A stretch of DNA of 64,000 bases, taken from assembly GCA_964390725.1 (NCBI GenBank), contig CAYMIW010000011.1:15480-79479 (forward strand). Direction: 5' to 3'. The notes under the pieces are model-generated. The model did not search any database and was not told the origin of the DNA. It saw only the letters and a list, made by a program, of their open reading frames with translations. The position numbers and the translations under genes were made by a program. Numbering within the stretch: position 1 is the stretch's first letter; each line of letters begins with the position of its first letter. This document shows positions 53,172-62,255 of this stretch, one piece after another. This DNA is from JAABTH01 sp964390725. Its GTDB lineage: Bacteria; Bacillota; Dethiobacteria; DTU022.

Positions 53172-54344
53172 ATGAGCGAGTATCAGCTTGTCCGTCAAAA
53201 GATCGGGGAAGAACGGGAAAAATTGATCGAAATGGCCCGGGCTATCCATAAGAACCCGGAAACCGGGGGTGAAGAATTTTTTGCTTCCGGCCTGATGACC
53301 GATTATCTCGAGGAAAAAGGGTTTAAGATCTGGAAAGGCCTGGGTGGTTTGAAAACAGCTTTTATGGCCAGTTACGGGGAAGAAGGTTATCATATTGGTT
53401 TCTGCTCGGAGTATGATGCCCTGCCTGATATTGGCCATGGATGCGGCCATAACCTGATCGGTATTGCCGGTGTTGCTGCCGGGGTTGCGCTGGCCGCCGG
53501 CCTGAACAACAGGCCGGGACGGGTGTCGATTATTGGAACCCCCAACGAGGAAGATGAAGGGGGCAAAGTGGACCTGGTCAGGGCTGGCGTGTTTGATGAT
53601 GTTGATGCGGCGATGATGTTTCATCCCGGTTGTTCAACCAGCTGCCACGTGGAGTCGCTGGCCTGCCGTGATTATAATTTTATTTTTCACGGCCGCAGTG
53701 TTCATGCCTCAACCGAACCCTGGGAAGGTTTGAATGCCCTTGATGCGGTTATCCAGACTTTTAACGGAATCAATGCCCTGCGCCAGTACCTGAAGGATGA
53801 TGTACGCATACATGGGATCATTTCGGAAGGAGGGCTTGCTCCCAATGTAGTGCCCGACCGGGCAGCGGCAGATTTTATTATCAGGTCGCGCGACAGCAGG
53901 TATCTTGACGAGGTGGTTGAAAAGGTTATAGCCTGCGCCAGGGGCGCTGCTGTAATGACCGGCACCAGGCTTGAAGTGGTTGAATCGGGTTACCCCTATG
54001 ATGCCATGATCAGCAATAAAGCCTTGGCCGATCTTTTTGCCGAAAGCCTCGGTGAAACAGGATACAGTATTAATTCGCCCTATGAAGAAGGACGGGGCTC
54101 AATTGACATGGGTAATGTAAGCCGGGCAACACCATCTATTCACCCCATTGTTGCAGTAACCGACCAGTGGATACCTGGGCATACCCGGGATTTTGCCACG
54201 CTCTGCAATAGTGAACAGGCATACGAAGTTATGCTCAAGGTAGGAGAGGCGATGGCTGTCACCGGTATGAAAATAATAGAAAATGATGAGCTGCAGCAGC
54301 AAATCAGGGAAGAGTTTGAAGCCAGGGTAGTTAATGAAGCCTGA
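53172..54344 (+). CDS. M20-family metallo-amidohydrolase
   Basis: The 390-residue protein has M20 zinc-site motifs SEYDALPDIGHGCGHN (D82, H89, H93 region), GTPNEEDEGGK and GRSVHAS, and a lid domain. The pattern is closest to the aminoacylase/AbgB-like M20D amidohydrolases, which cleave N-acyl or p-aminobenzoyl amino acids. The ATG at 53172 (SEYQLV) is favoured over the GTG at 53160, though the ribosome binding site is weak. It forms part of the hydrolase series in this cluster, after the C45 protein and before a metallo-beta-lactamase-fold protein. Confidence 0.9.
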   Translation: MSEYQLVRQKIGEEREKLIEMARAIHKNPETGGEEFFASGLMTDYLEEKGFKIWKGLGGLKTAFMASYGEEGYHIGFCSEYDALPDIGHGCGHNLIGIAGVAAGVALAAGLNNRPGRVSIIGTPNEEDEGGKVDLVRAGVFDDVDAAMMFHPGCSTSCHVESLACRDYNFIFHGRSVHASTEPWEGLNALDAVIQTFNGINALRQYLKDDVRIHGIISEGGLAPNVVPDRAAADFIIRSRDSRYLDEVVEKVIACARGAAVMTGTRLEVVESGYPYDAMISNKALADLFAESLGETGYSINSPYEEGRGSIDMGNVSRATPSIHPIVAVTDQWIPGHTRDFATLCNSEQAYEVMLKVGEAMAVTGMKIIENDELQQQIREEFEARVVNEA

Positions 54345-54367
54345 TAATCAGCAAAGGACGTGAACAA

Positions 54368-55351
54368 ATGCCGGCAACAGAAGTAGAAGAAATATGTCCC
54401 GGGTTGTACCGTGCAGTGATTCCCCTGCCGAACAACCCGCTTAAGGCAACCAACTCTTACATTATTATAGATAAGGATCGCAGCCTGGTAATTGATACGG
54501 GTATGAACCTGGATGTCTGCAGGGATGCCTTACTGCAGGCTTTACAGCAGATCGACATTGATCCTGATCATGTCGATTTTTTTGCCACCCACCTGCATGC
54601 AGATCATATCGGCCTGGTTGAAACCTTATCCTCGGATAACTCAAAGATTTATTTCAACAAACCCGACGCGGAGCTTCTTGATTATCCGAATATATGGAAA
54701 AGGCTTTTATATTTTACCGCGCGGCACGGTTTTCCCCCGGAACTGGTTGAAAAAGCAATTACCTCGCACCCGGGGCAGAGGTTTAAGCCTTACCACATTG
54801 ACAGCTATTCCCTGGTTGCTGAAGGTGACCTGATTAGCTATGGTGGTTATGAAATGCAATGTATTGTTACCCCCGGTCATACCAGGGGGCACACCTGTCT
54901 CTATGAACCTAACCATAAGATACTGATTTCCGGAGATCACATACTCGGTGATATAACCCCTAATATAGCTACCTGGATCGATGATAATAATCCCCTGGCC
55001 GATTACATGAACAGCCTGGATCGGGTTTATGCCATGGATATTGACCTGGTTTTACCTGGTCACCGCAGCTATTTTCGCGATTGCCGTTCCAGGATTGACG
55101 AAATCAAAGTGCATCATGCACTGCGGCTGGAAGAGGTTAGAAAAGTATTGGAAGATAATAGAACGGGCAGTGCCTATGATGTGGCCTCGCTTATGACCTG
55201 GGATATTATTGCTGACGGCTGGGATGATTTCCCGCTGATGCAGAAGTGGTTTGCCACGGCAGAAGCTCTGGCCCATATACTTTACCTGGAATCAGAAGGC
55301 GAACTGAAACGAGAGATGAATGGCCAGACCATGGTCTTCAGTATCAAGTAA
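54368..55351 (+). CDS. Metallo-beta-lactamase-fold hydrolase
   Basis: The 327-residue protein has the metal-binding motif THLHADHIG (H75, H77, D79, H80), PGHTRGHTCLY and SGDHILGD, then a C-terminal helical region. The GHTxGH and GDH motifs and length resemble lactonase or thioesterase-type members (including hydroxyacyl-type hydrolases). It begins 23 bases after the M20 gene, preceded by AAAGGACG. The reaction is unknown; an ester or thioester in the same substrate is plausible. Confidence 0.88.
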   Translation: MPATEVEEICPGLYRAVIPLPNNPLKATNSYIIIDKDRSLVIDTGMNLDVCRDALLQALQQIDIDPDHVDFFATHLHADHIGLVETLSSDNSKIYFNKPDAELLDYPNIWKRLLYFTARHGFPPELVEKAITSHPGQRFKPYHIDSYSLVAEGDLISYGGYEMQCIVTPGHTRGHTCLYEPNHKILISGDHILGDITPNIATWIDDNNPLADYMNSLDRVYAMDIDLVLPGHRSYFRDCRSRIDEIKVHHALRLEEVRKVLEDNRTGSAYDVASLMTWDIIADGWDDFPLMQKWFATAEALAHILYLESEGELKREMNGQTMVFSIK

Positions 55352-55365
55352 GGGAGGAGTTTATC

Positions 55366-56865
55366 ATTGCTAAATACGTTTTATCAATAGACCAGGGGAC
55401 AACCGGAACAACGGCGATAATCTGGGATGAAGAAAGCCGCCCTGTCGCCCGGGTTAACCGTGAACATAAGCAATATTATCCACAGCCCGGCTGGGTAGAG
55501 CATGATCCGGTTGAAATATGGAATAATGTTCTTGCGGTTATTGAAGAAGTACTGACTGAAGCAAAATTACAAGCAGCTGACCTGTCTGCCCTTGGAATAA
55601 CCAACCAGCGTGAAACCCTGGTTTTCTGGGATAAAAATAGCGGTGAGCCGGTCAGCAGGGCTATAGTATGGCAGTGCCGCAGAACAGCTGAAATGTGCGG
55701 AAAGCTGAAAGAGAGCGGTTATGAAAAAATGGTCCGCTCAAAAACCGGTCTGTTGCTTGATCCATATTTTTCAGGAACCAAGATTAGGTGGGCATTTGAA
55801 AATGTACCTGCAATAGCTACTACAGCCCGGGCGGGCAGGCTGGCCTGTGGAACAATAGATAGTTACCTCCTGTTCAGGCTGACCGGGGGCAGGGTTTTTG
55901 CCACCGATTATTCTAATGCCTCACGCACTCTTTTGTACAATATTAATACCATGGAGTGGGATTCTGAACTGCTCGACCTTTTCAAAGTGCCGGTGGAAGT
56001 GCTGCCCGAGGTCCGGCCCAGCAGCACTGTTTTCGGGGAAACCGGGCCGCAAATTTTATCCGGAGCCACCATTCCGATCGGGGGTATAGCCGGGGACCAG
56101 CAGGCAGCTCTTTTCGGGCAGGCCTGCTACAGCCCGGGAATGACTAAGAATACTTATGGCACAGGTTCTTTTTTGCTGATGAACACCGGTGATAAAGCGG
56201 TGTTCTCAGAAAACGGTTTGCTTACAACTATAGCCTGGGGTTTAGATGATCAAGTGGAATACGCTCTTGAAGGCAGTATCTTTATTACCGGGGCAGCAGT
56301 TCAGTGGCTGCGGGACGGCCTGGGTATTATTGGTGCTTCATCGGAGCTGGAAGGTCTTGCCTCGCAGATTGAAAACAATGGTGGGGTTTACCTGGTTCCT
56401 GCTTTTGCCGGGCTCGGTGCGCCGCACTGGGATCCATATGCCCGCGGCCTGATTATCGGGATAACCGGGGGCACTACAAAAGCTCACCTGGCCCGCGCAG
56501 TGGTTGAAGCAATGGCTTACCAGACCAGGGATGTGCTGGATCTGATGCACAGGGAAGCAGAGCTGCCTATAGTTGAGCTAAGGGTAGACGGCGGGGCCAG
56601 TGTTATGGACCTGCTGCTTCAGTTTCAGGCCGATATTACGGGAACCGTGGTTCGCCGCTCTGCCACCTTTGATACAACTGCTCTCGGGGCGGCTTACCTG
56701 GCCGGTTTGTCCTGCGGGGTTTGGAGAAATCCTGATGACCTGGCCGGCCGCTGGAAAGAAAGTGCAGTTTTTCATCCCCAAATGGACAGTGAAGCAAGGC
56801 AGGCATGTTGTTCAGGATGGGATGAAGCAGTCCGCCGTTCGCTAAAATGGGCTGGCGATAAATAA
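55366..56865 (+). CDS. glpK: Glycerol kinase, apparently with an ATT start codon
   Basis: The 499-residue FGGY-family kinase shows LSIDQGTTGTTA at the N-terminus, INNQRE-like NQRETLVFWD, RTLLYNI, GGIAGDQQAALFGQ and GAPHWDPYARG, all typical of glycerol kinase (ATP + glycerol to sn-glycerol 3-phosphate). Homologues start M-(A)-K-Y-x-L. In this frame the codon before Ala-Lys-Tyr is ATT (55366), 7 bases after AGGGAGGAG. No ATG, GTG or TTG occurs nearby in frame. The next upstream ATG, 55246, would add 40 non-homologous residues and overlap the preceding gene. Either ATT is used, as in a few bacterial genes, or an indel is present. Confidence 0.88.
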   Translation: MAKYVLSIDQGTTGTTAIIWDEESRPVARVNREHKQYYPQPGWVEHDPVEIWNNVLAVIEEVLTEAKLQAADLSALGITNQRETLVFWDKNSGEPVSRAIVWQCRRTAEMCGKLKESGYEKMVRSKTGLLLDPYFSGTKIRWAFENVPAIATTARAGRLACGTIDSYLLFRLTGGRVFATDYSNASRTLLYNINTMEWDSELLDLFKVPVEVLPEVRPSSTVFGETGPQILSGATIPIGGIAGDQQAALFGQACYSPGMTKNTYGTGSFLLMNTGDKAVFSENGLLTTIAWGLDDQVEYALEGSIFITGAAVQWLRDGLGIIGASSELEGLASQIENNGGVYLVPAFAGLGAPHWDPYARGLIIGITGGTTKAHLARAVVEAMAYQTRDVLDLMHREAELPIVELRVDGGASVMDLLLQFQADITGTVVRRSATFDTTALGAAYLAGLSCGVWRNPDDLAGRWKESAVFHPQMDSEARQACCSGWDEAVRRSLKWAGDK

Positions 56866-57431
56866 TGGACAGGAAAGGATCGACTGGTTGGATGCTGAAG
56901 AATTTTCTATACGTAATAGCTACAGGTTTTATTATGTTGTTCTTTGCAGCAGCCCTGACCGGCTGCAGCGCCGGGCAGCAGGACCACCAGGGGGAAAGAG
57001 AAGAAACAGGTGGAGCACCCGGCACTATTGCAATCGAAATTAAGGGGACCAGCTTTGACCTGGAACTGGCTCTGAATAACCCTCAACGGGAGCGCGGGTT
57101 GATGGGCAGGGAGGAGATTCCGGATGACGGCGGTATGCTCTTTGTGTTGCCTCCTGAAGATCCTTTTCCTGCAGAACTGACCTTCTGGATGAAAGGTTGC
57201 CTGATTCCCATCGATGTAATATTTTTATCCCTGGAAGGTGAGGTAACTGCGGTACATGCCATGGAGCCTCCCGCCCCGGGAACCCCTGATGAAAAACTTA
57301 CCAGGTACCGTAGTTACGGAGATGCCCAGTTTGCTATAGAATTGCGTGGTGGCAGGGCTGAAGAGCTGGGTGTAAAAAGGGGTGACCAAATTGAATTACC
57401 GGTTGATTACCTGCTTGACCTGGCCGAATAG
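56865..57431 (+). CDS. DUF192 lipoprotein
   Basis: The 188-residue protein has a signal with lipobox ALTGC (Cys about residue 34) and a DUF192 domain: QRERGLMGREEIPDDGGML, FWMKGCLIPIDVIFL and VTAVHAMEPP. The start overlaps the glpK stop (TAATG). An internal ATG at 56892 is a possible alternative. DUF192 proteins are small secreted beta-barrel-like domains of unknown function, often fused to or near transport or surface proteins. It ends 4 bases from the convergent 1542-residue protein. Confidence 0.85.
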   Translation: MDRKGSTGWMLKNFLYVIATGFIMLFFAAALTGCSAGQQDHQGEREETGGAPGTIAIEIKGTSFDLELALNNPQRERGLMGREEIPDDGGMLFVLPPEDPFPAELTFWMKGCLIPIDVIFLSLEGEVTAVHAMEPPAPGTPDEKLTRYRSYGDAQFAIELRGGRAEELGVKRGDQIELPVDYLLDLAE

Positions 57432-57435
57432 AGCA

Positions 57436-60400
57436 TTAAGGCCGGAGGCCGTCGCCAACCGGGGGCAGTCCGGGGGTGGACCAACCGGTCATAAGGGGAG
57501 CTGTTCCTGTTTCACCCTGGACCGGCATCGGTCGCAGGAAATCAACAAAATATTTGTTTAAAAATGTTTCAAAGCGGCTGTTGGTGTAGTTCTGGTCGGA
57601 TGATTTTGCCCCGAAGAGAAGCGGGGCAAAGTTTGCTTCAAGTTTTATATCACGCTCAACGGAAAAAGTATAGATAATATCAGTACTGATTTCAATACCA
57701 TCCTCGGTCCAGTTTACAAAGAAATAATCCAGATTTGCTACAGCATCAACGGTGATTGTTTCACCCTCTGTGTAGTCGCCGCCGCCGTAAACTTTACCAC
57801 CTTCAACGGGTACCGGGGCCAGGCTGATTCTAAAAGTTTCCGCCATTTCGTTCTGCCTGTTTTCCAGGGGAGAGAATATGGCGGTCAGGGTACGGTCGGA
57901 TATAACCTTAAAAGCGTATGCCTTGGCGCTGCTGATCATCTCGTCGTTTTCATACCAGCCTGTAAATTCATATCCCTCGGCTGGTACAGCGTTTAAGCCG
58001 ATCAGATCATCTTCTTCATAGAGGCCTTCGCCCTCAACTGTTCCACCTTCTTCCGGTTCAACCAGCAGGGTTACGGAATAGAAATGTTCTTCGTCACTTT
58101 CCGGACCTTCTTCCTCCTGGTTACCCGGTTCGGAACTGCCGGGATCTTCTGTTCCCGGAGTATCCTGGTCATCAATATGCCTGAAAGTGGCAGTTAAATT
58201 ACGGTCGCTGCTCGCAGTAAAACTATATTCGGCTTCTTCACTGACAATTTCGTCGTTTTCTGTCCAGCCAACAAAGTTGTAATCCTCGGCCGGGACAGCC
58301 CTGACAATTACTTCTTCGCCTTCTTCATACATGCTGTCCCCGTAAACAGTGCCGCCTCCTTCAGGCATTACAGTAATCGAGACACTGAAAAGATCCTGCA
58401 CAGTTTCAGCCGGGTCGGCTGGTTCAAATACTGCAACCAGGTTTCGTTCCCTGGTAACAGTAAACTCGTAAGAGCTGTTAAAACTGACCGGTTCTTCATT
58501 TTCAACCCAGGCAAAAAACTTATAGCCCGGCTTGCTTTCTGCTTTTACAACAGCCAGATCATCTTTTTCATATATACCGCTTCCTGTAACTGTACCGCTC
58601 TCTTCGGGATCAACAGAAAGGTAGATGTCAAAGAAATCTGATTCAGGTTCAGTTTCTTCATCATCTTCCCCCTCCACTTCACCGAAGTGAGCTTCCAGGT
58701 TGCGGTCGGCGTTGATGGTGAGGGTCAATTCTTTTTCTTCGGCCAAAAGGGTTTCATCTTCATACCAGCCGGTAAAGTTGTATCCTTCCTGCTCTGATGC
58801 TGTAACGGTTATTACGCTTCCGGCAGCAAACAGGCCACCACCTTCTGCTGTGCCGCTGTTTTCCGGAACTATCTCAATATTTACCTGGTAATGGTTTAAC
58901 TGCTCAACAACGAAAGGCTCGGCCTGAGCTTCGCTAAATCCGCCGTAATTAACCATTATTGTGTAGCTGGTTGTCTCTTCGCCAGCCTCGAATGGTTCAA
59001 AATTCAAAATAGCCTTTTTCTCATTTTCCATCCAGTGAATTGCATTAATCTCCAGGGGTTCCCATTCAGGTTCGTCAACAAACAAATCCTCTTCTTCAGC
59101 GCCGGGATTGGTTAGTGGTTCATCATTCGGCTCAACCACTTCACTTTTTACCTGGAGCTCAAAATCGCCAGCAGCCGGAGCCTGGTCGGGGATTCGGTCT
59201 AGAATTACTTTAACTTCCCCATTAGCAGCAGTAACTTCGGCAATAGTTGCCGGTAATATCTCAAAGTGTGCTGACAGCTCGTGGTCCTTTTCAATTATGA
59301 AACTGTAGCGGGCAGATCCGCTGACCAGTTCATCGTTATCATACCAGCCGGTAAAGCGGTAAAAAGTAGCTGCTTCGGCGAATATAGTTACTTCTTCGCC
59401 TTCCAGGTATCCGCCTTCCCCGGTTATAATACCGCCCTCTTCGGGGATGGCTTCAAGGCTGACTGTATAATATTGAGGTGCTTCGACTGTAAAAGGTTCG
59501 GACTGAACCTCTTCACCATCCAGGTATTGCAACTTAACCGTGTAAGATGCAGCTTCATCTTCTGCTTCGAACGGTTCAAAAGAGAGGATGACCTGATCGG
59601 GCTGTTCTTCATCCCATTCCACTGCCAGGAGTATCAGGTCGGACCAGGCCTGGTCTTCATTGTTTTCTTCATCTTCATGTTCTTCTGCCTGGTTAGCCGG
59701 ATCTGTTAAAACTGTCGTTTTATCAAACCATGCCTGAAACTCTTCCAGTTCGGGAGCTTCTTCCAGGTTGCGGTCGAATGCAGCGCTGATTATTCCATTT
59801 GAAGCACTGATTTCCAGCAGTTGGGCCGGAGTTTCTTCAATTTCTTCCAGGAAATTAGCGACCAGGGTGCGATCACGATCCAGGTCGAATGTATAGGTTG
59901 CATTTTCACTAACTTCGAGTTCAATTTCTTTAATGATCTCCTCGTCTTCGACGATTTCAGTGCGGGATACTATTTCAGTCCATTTTTCAAAACTGTATCC
60001 TTCCGAGGGTTCCGCTTTAACTGTTACCCTGGAATTTTCATCATAAGTGCCTGCTCCTGAAAGGGTGCCACCATCTTCCGGTTCGCTGATCAACTTAACT
60101 TCATAGGTCACTGTCTCCGGTTCTTCTGTTTCGAGCTGTTTAAAATGGGCCGTAAGGGAACGGTTTGCGGTAACCTTGAAGCTGAGGATCGTGCTTTTGC
60201 TGATCTCTTTATCGTTTTCAGACCAGTTTATAAATTCGTAACCCTCTGCCGCCTCGGCAGCTATTACAATTTCCCTGCCCTCTTCATAGGTTCCTGCACC
60301 GACAACCTTCCCGCCCTCTTCCGGTTCGGCAGAAAGGGTTATCTTATATTGCTTTTCATCTTCTTCCGGTTTTTCTTCCTTTTCCGGTTTTTCTTCATCA

Positions 60401-62064
60401 GCGCGGAAATTTGCCACCAGGTTGCGATCACGGGAGGCAAGGAAGGAAAGATTGGTATCTGTGCCGACCACATCACCGTCTTCGGTCCAGTTAATAAAGG
60501 TGAATCCGCTGTTTGTCGCCGCGCTGATACTAACGCTTTCGCCGTGCCTGTAGCTGCCGCCCCCGCTTAAGCTTCCGCCGTTTTGCGGATCTGCAGTTAG
60601 GGTTATAGTGTAACTGGGCAGGTCATCACCCAGGAGAACCTGTACCGGTGTTGATTGCTGCTGATAGGTACCAACACCGAGCTGGCCCTTGTTATTGTCG
60701 CCCCAGGCCCAGAGAGACCCGTCTTCCTTCAAAGCGAAGGTATGGTTTTCCTGTGGGTAAAGGGTGTTTATTTCATCAAGGGGGATCTGACCGGGATCAT
60801 TAAGATCAGAGCCTCCGCCTGTCCCGAGTTTGCCCCTGGTATTGTCGCCCCAGCCCAGAGGAACTCCCTGGTTATCCAGGGCAAAAGCATGGCGCTCCAT
60901 GATGTAAGCGCTGGAGATGTTTTCGGTAATTTTAACGGGAGAGGGACGAACATGGGTGTTGCTGCTGTCCCCGAGGCGGCCGTCCCAGTTGCGGCCCCAT
61001 CCCCACAGGGAACCGTCTTCCCTGAGAGCGAAGGTATGATATTCCCGGGGGTAAAGTTCGGCTATACCGGTGATTGGCACTTCGACCGGTTTATTGCGGT
61101 TTGAAATTGAGCGGTCTCCGATCTGTCCATACCAGTTGCTGCCCCAGCCCCAGAGAGTGCCGCTGCCGTCAAGGGCAAAGGCGTGGTATTTTTCAACAAA
61201 TAATTGTTCAATATTATTTATGGCAATCCTGGTGGGCCGGGCCTGGGTATCGTTACTGCCATCTCCAAGCTGCCCGTACCAGTTATAACCCCAGGACCAC
61301 ACTGTTCCGTCATTTTTCAGGGCAATGGTATGGGTCTCACGGGGGTATACAGCTGCGGCGTCATCAAGAACTTTTACCGGCATAGTCCTGTTAATGGTAG
61401 TGCCGTCGCCAAGTTTGCCGTAGCGGTTGTTACCCCAGGCCCAGAGGGTGCCGTCACTGAGTATGGCAAAAGTATTATTTTGATCGGGTGTTACGGTTTC
61501 AACCTGTTCGAGATCGATCAGAACAGGAGAAAAACGGTTTGAGGTGGAACCGTCTCCCAACTGTCCGGAACTGTTATTACCCCAGGCCCAGAGGGTGCCG
61601 TCGTTTTTCAATGCCAGGGAATGTCGGTCGTGGGGAAAAATTTCTGCTACATCATCAAGAATTTTAACCGGTACGGTGTAAGACTGGCTTTCAGATCCGG
61701 CCCCGAGCCGGCCGTCGTGGTTTCTTTCCCAGGCCCAGAGGGTTCCGTCATTTTTCAGGGCAAAGGTGTGTCCGGCCGATTGGGGATATAGCTCAGCCAC
61801 ATCTTCAAGCACGAGCTGGATTGGTACATTGCGATTGGTAGTGGTGCCGTCGCCGAGCCTTCCGTAACTGTTATCGCCCCAGGCCCAAAGTGACCCGTCG
61901 GCTGTTAAAACAAAAGTGTGGGTGGGCTGCGGGTAAACAGCGATTACCGTGCTGTCTGCCTGGGCTGAAACAGGACAGGCCAGGACAGCAAGTATAATTG
62001 AAGCAGCTACAAGAATAGCAGCGGCGCTGAGTAACGATTTATTGGAGCAGATTCTCTTATGCAA
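57436..62064 (-). CDS. Giant secreted protein with RCC1 repeats and B-repeat-like modules
   Basis: The 1542-residue protein has a signal peptide (about 1-37, VSAQA). About nine RCC1-type repeats (roughly 40-490; WAWGDNSYGRLGDGTT pattern) probably make a seven-bladed propeller-like domain plus extra blades. They are followed by nine about 70-residue modules (YxVxLxxxPExGGTVxGxGxYxEGxxVxxxAxxxxGYxFxxW) like InlB B-repeats. Two insertions of about 110 residues separate modules near the middle. No anchor motif is visible at the C-terminus (GLRP). The TTG start is 6 bases after GGGGAGGAG. A class I c-di-GMP riboswitch and terminator precede it, so this is likely an adhesin or matrix protein switched by c-di-GMP. 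Confidence 0.85.
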   Translation of the reverse strand: MHKRICSNKSLLSAAAILVAASIILAVLACPVSAQADSTVIAVYPQPTHTFVLTADGSLWAWGDNSYGRLGDGTTTNRNVPIQLVLEDVAELYPQSAGHTFALKNDGTLWAWERNHDGRLGAGSESQSYTVPVKILDDVAEIFPHDRHSLALKNDGTLWAWGNNSSGQLGDGSTSNRFSPVLIDLEQVETVTPDQNNTFAILSDGTLWAWGNNRYGKLGDGTTINRTMPVKVLDDAAAVYPRETHTIALKNDGTVWSWGYNWYGQLGDGSNDTQARPTRIAINNIEQLFVEKYHAFALDGSGTLWGWGSNWYGQIGDRSISNRNKPVEVPITGIAELYPREYHTFALREDGSLWGWGRNWDGRLGDSSNTHVRPSPVKITENISSAYIMERHAFALDNQGVPLGWGDNTRGKLGTGGGSDLNDPGQIPLDEINTLYPQENHTFALKEDGSLWAWGDNNKGQLGVGTYQQQSTPVQVLLGDDLPSYTITLTADPQNGGSLSGGGSYRHGESVSISAATNSGFTFINWTEDGDVVGTDTNLSFLASRDRNLVANFRADEEKPEKEEKPEEDEKQYKITLSAEPEEGGKVVGAGTYEEGREIVIAAEAAEGYEFINWSENDKEISKSTILSFKVTANRSLTAHFKQLETEEPETVTYEVKLISEPEDGGTLSGAGTYDENSRVTVKAEPSEGYSFEKWTEIVSRTEIVEDEEIIKEIELEVSENATYTFDLDRDRTLVANFLEEIEETPAQLLEISASNGIISAAFDRNLEEAPELEEFQAWFDKTTVLTDPANQAEEHEDEENNEDQAWSDLILLAVEWDEEQPDQVILSFEPFEAEDEAASYTVKLQYLDGEEVQSEPFTVEAPQYYTVSLEAIPEEGGIITGEGGYLEGEEVTIFAEAATFYRFTGWYDNDELVSGSARYSFIIEKDHELSAHFEILPATIAEVTAANGEVKVILDRIPDQAPAAGDFELQVKSEVVEPNDEPLTNPGAEEEDLFVDEPEWEPLEINAIHWMENEKKAILNFEPFEAGEETTSYTIMVNYGGFSEAQAEPFVVEQLNHYQVNIEIVPENSGTAEGGGLFAAGSVITVTASEQEGYNFTGWYEDETLLAEEKELTLTINADRNLEAHFGEVEGEDDEETEPESDFFDIYLSVDPEESGTVTGSGIYEKDDLAVVKAESKPGYKFFAWVENEEPVSFNSSYEFTVTRERNLVAVFEPADPAETVQDLFSVSITVMPEGGGTVYGDSMYEEGEEVIVRAVPAEDYNFVGWTENDEIVSEEAEYSFTASSDRNLTATFRHIDDQDTPGTEDPGSSEPGNQEEEGPESDEEHFYSVTLLVEPEEGGTVEGEGLYEEDDLIGLNAVPAEGYEFTGWYENDEMISSAKAYAFKVISDRTLTAIFSPLENRQNEMAETFRISLAPVPVEGGKVYGGGDYTEGETITVDAVANLDYFFVNWTEDGIEISTDIIYTFSVERDIKLEANFAPLLFGAKSSDQNYTNSRFETFLNKYFVDFLRPMPVQGETGTAPLMTGWSTPGLPPVGDGLRP

Positions 62065-62084
62065 AAGCGCTCCTCCCCGGTATT

Positions 62085-62122
62085 GTCCTTATAAAATAAT
62101 ACAAGACGACCGTCCGGCCGCC
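62085..62122 (-). terminator. Leader terminator downstream of the minus-strand riboswitch
   Basis: On the minus strand GGCGGCC-GGAC-GGTCGTC forms a 7-bp stem (two G-U pairs), followed by TTGTATTATTTTAT. It lies between the aptamer and the start of the 1542-residue protein gene and fits the expression platform of the switch. Confidence 0.65.
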
Positions 62123-62160
62123 TTCTGCTGATTGAACGAATGAGCTGCGTGTATTGCTTG

Positions 62161-62246
62161 AGCGACTGGCAGCCTGGCAATCTCCTGAGTGACCCATGGC
62201 TTTGCGTCCTCACAACACTGTGAGTTTGCCTTTTTCAGTCTTGCTG
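62161..62246 (-). ncRNA. Cyclic di-GMP class I riboswitch (minus strand)
   Basis: Reading the minus strand, AAAAAGGCAAACTCAC, a hairpin, GTGAGGACGCAAAGCC, ATGGGTCACTCAGGAG, ATTGCCAGGCTGCC follow in GEMM-I order. GACTG (62236-62240) pairs with CAGTC (62164-62168) as P1. The guanine before CAAA is kept. The aptamer lies about 10 bases after the predicted start of transcription and about 100 bases before the TTG start at 62064. Confidence 0.85.
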
Positions 62247-62255
62247 AGTCCCCAT

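Noticed and set aside
55246..55365. Glycerol kinase starting at the ATG at 55246
   Set aside because: It would add 40 residues with no glycerol kinase similarity and overlap the preceding gene by 106 bases.
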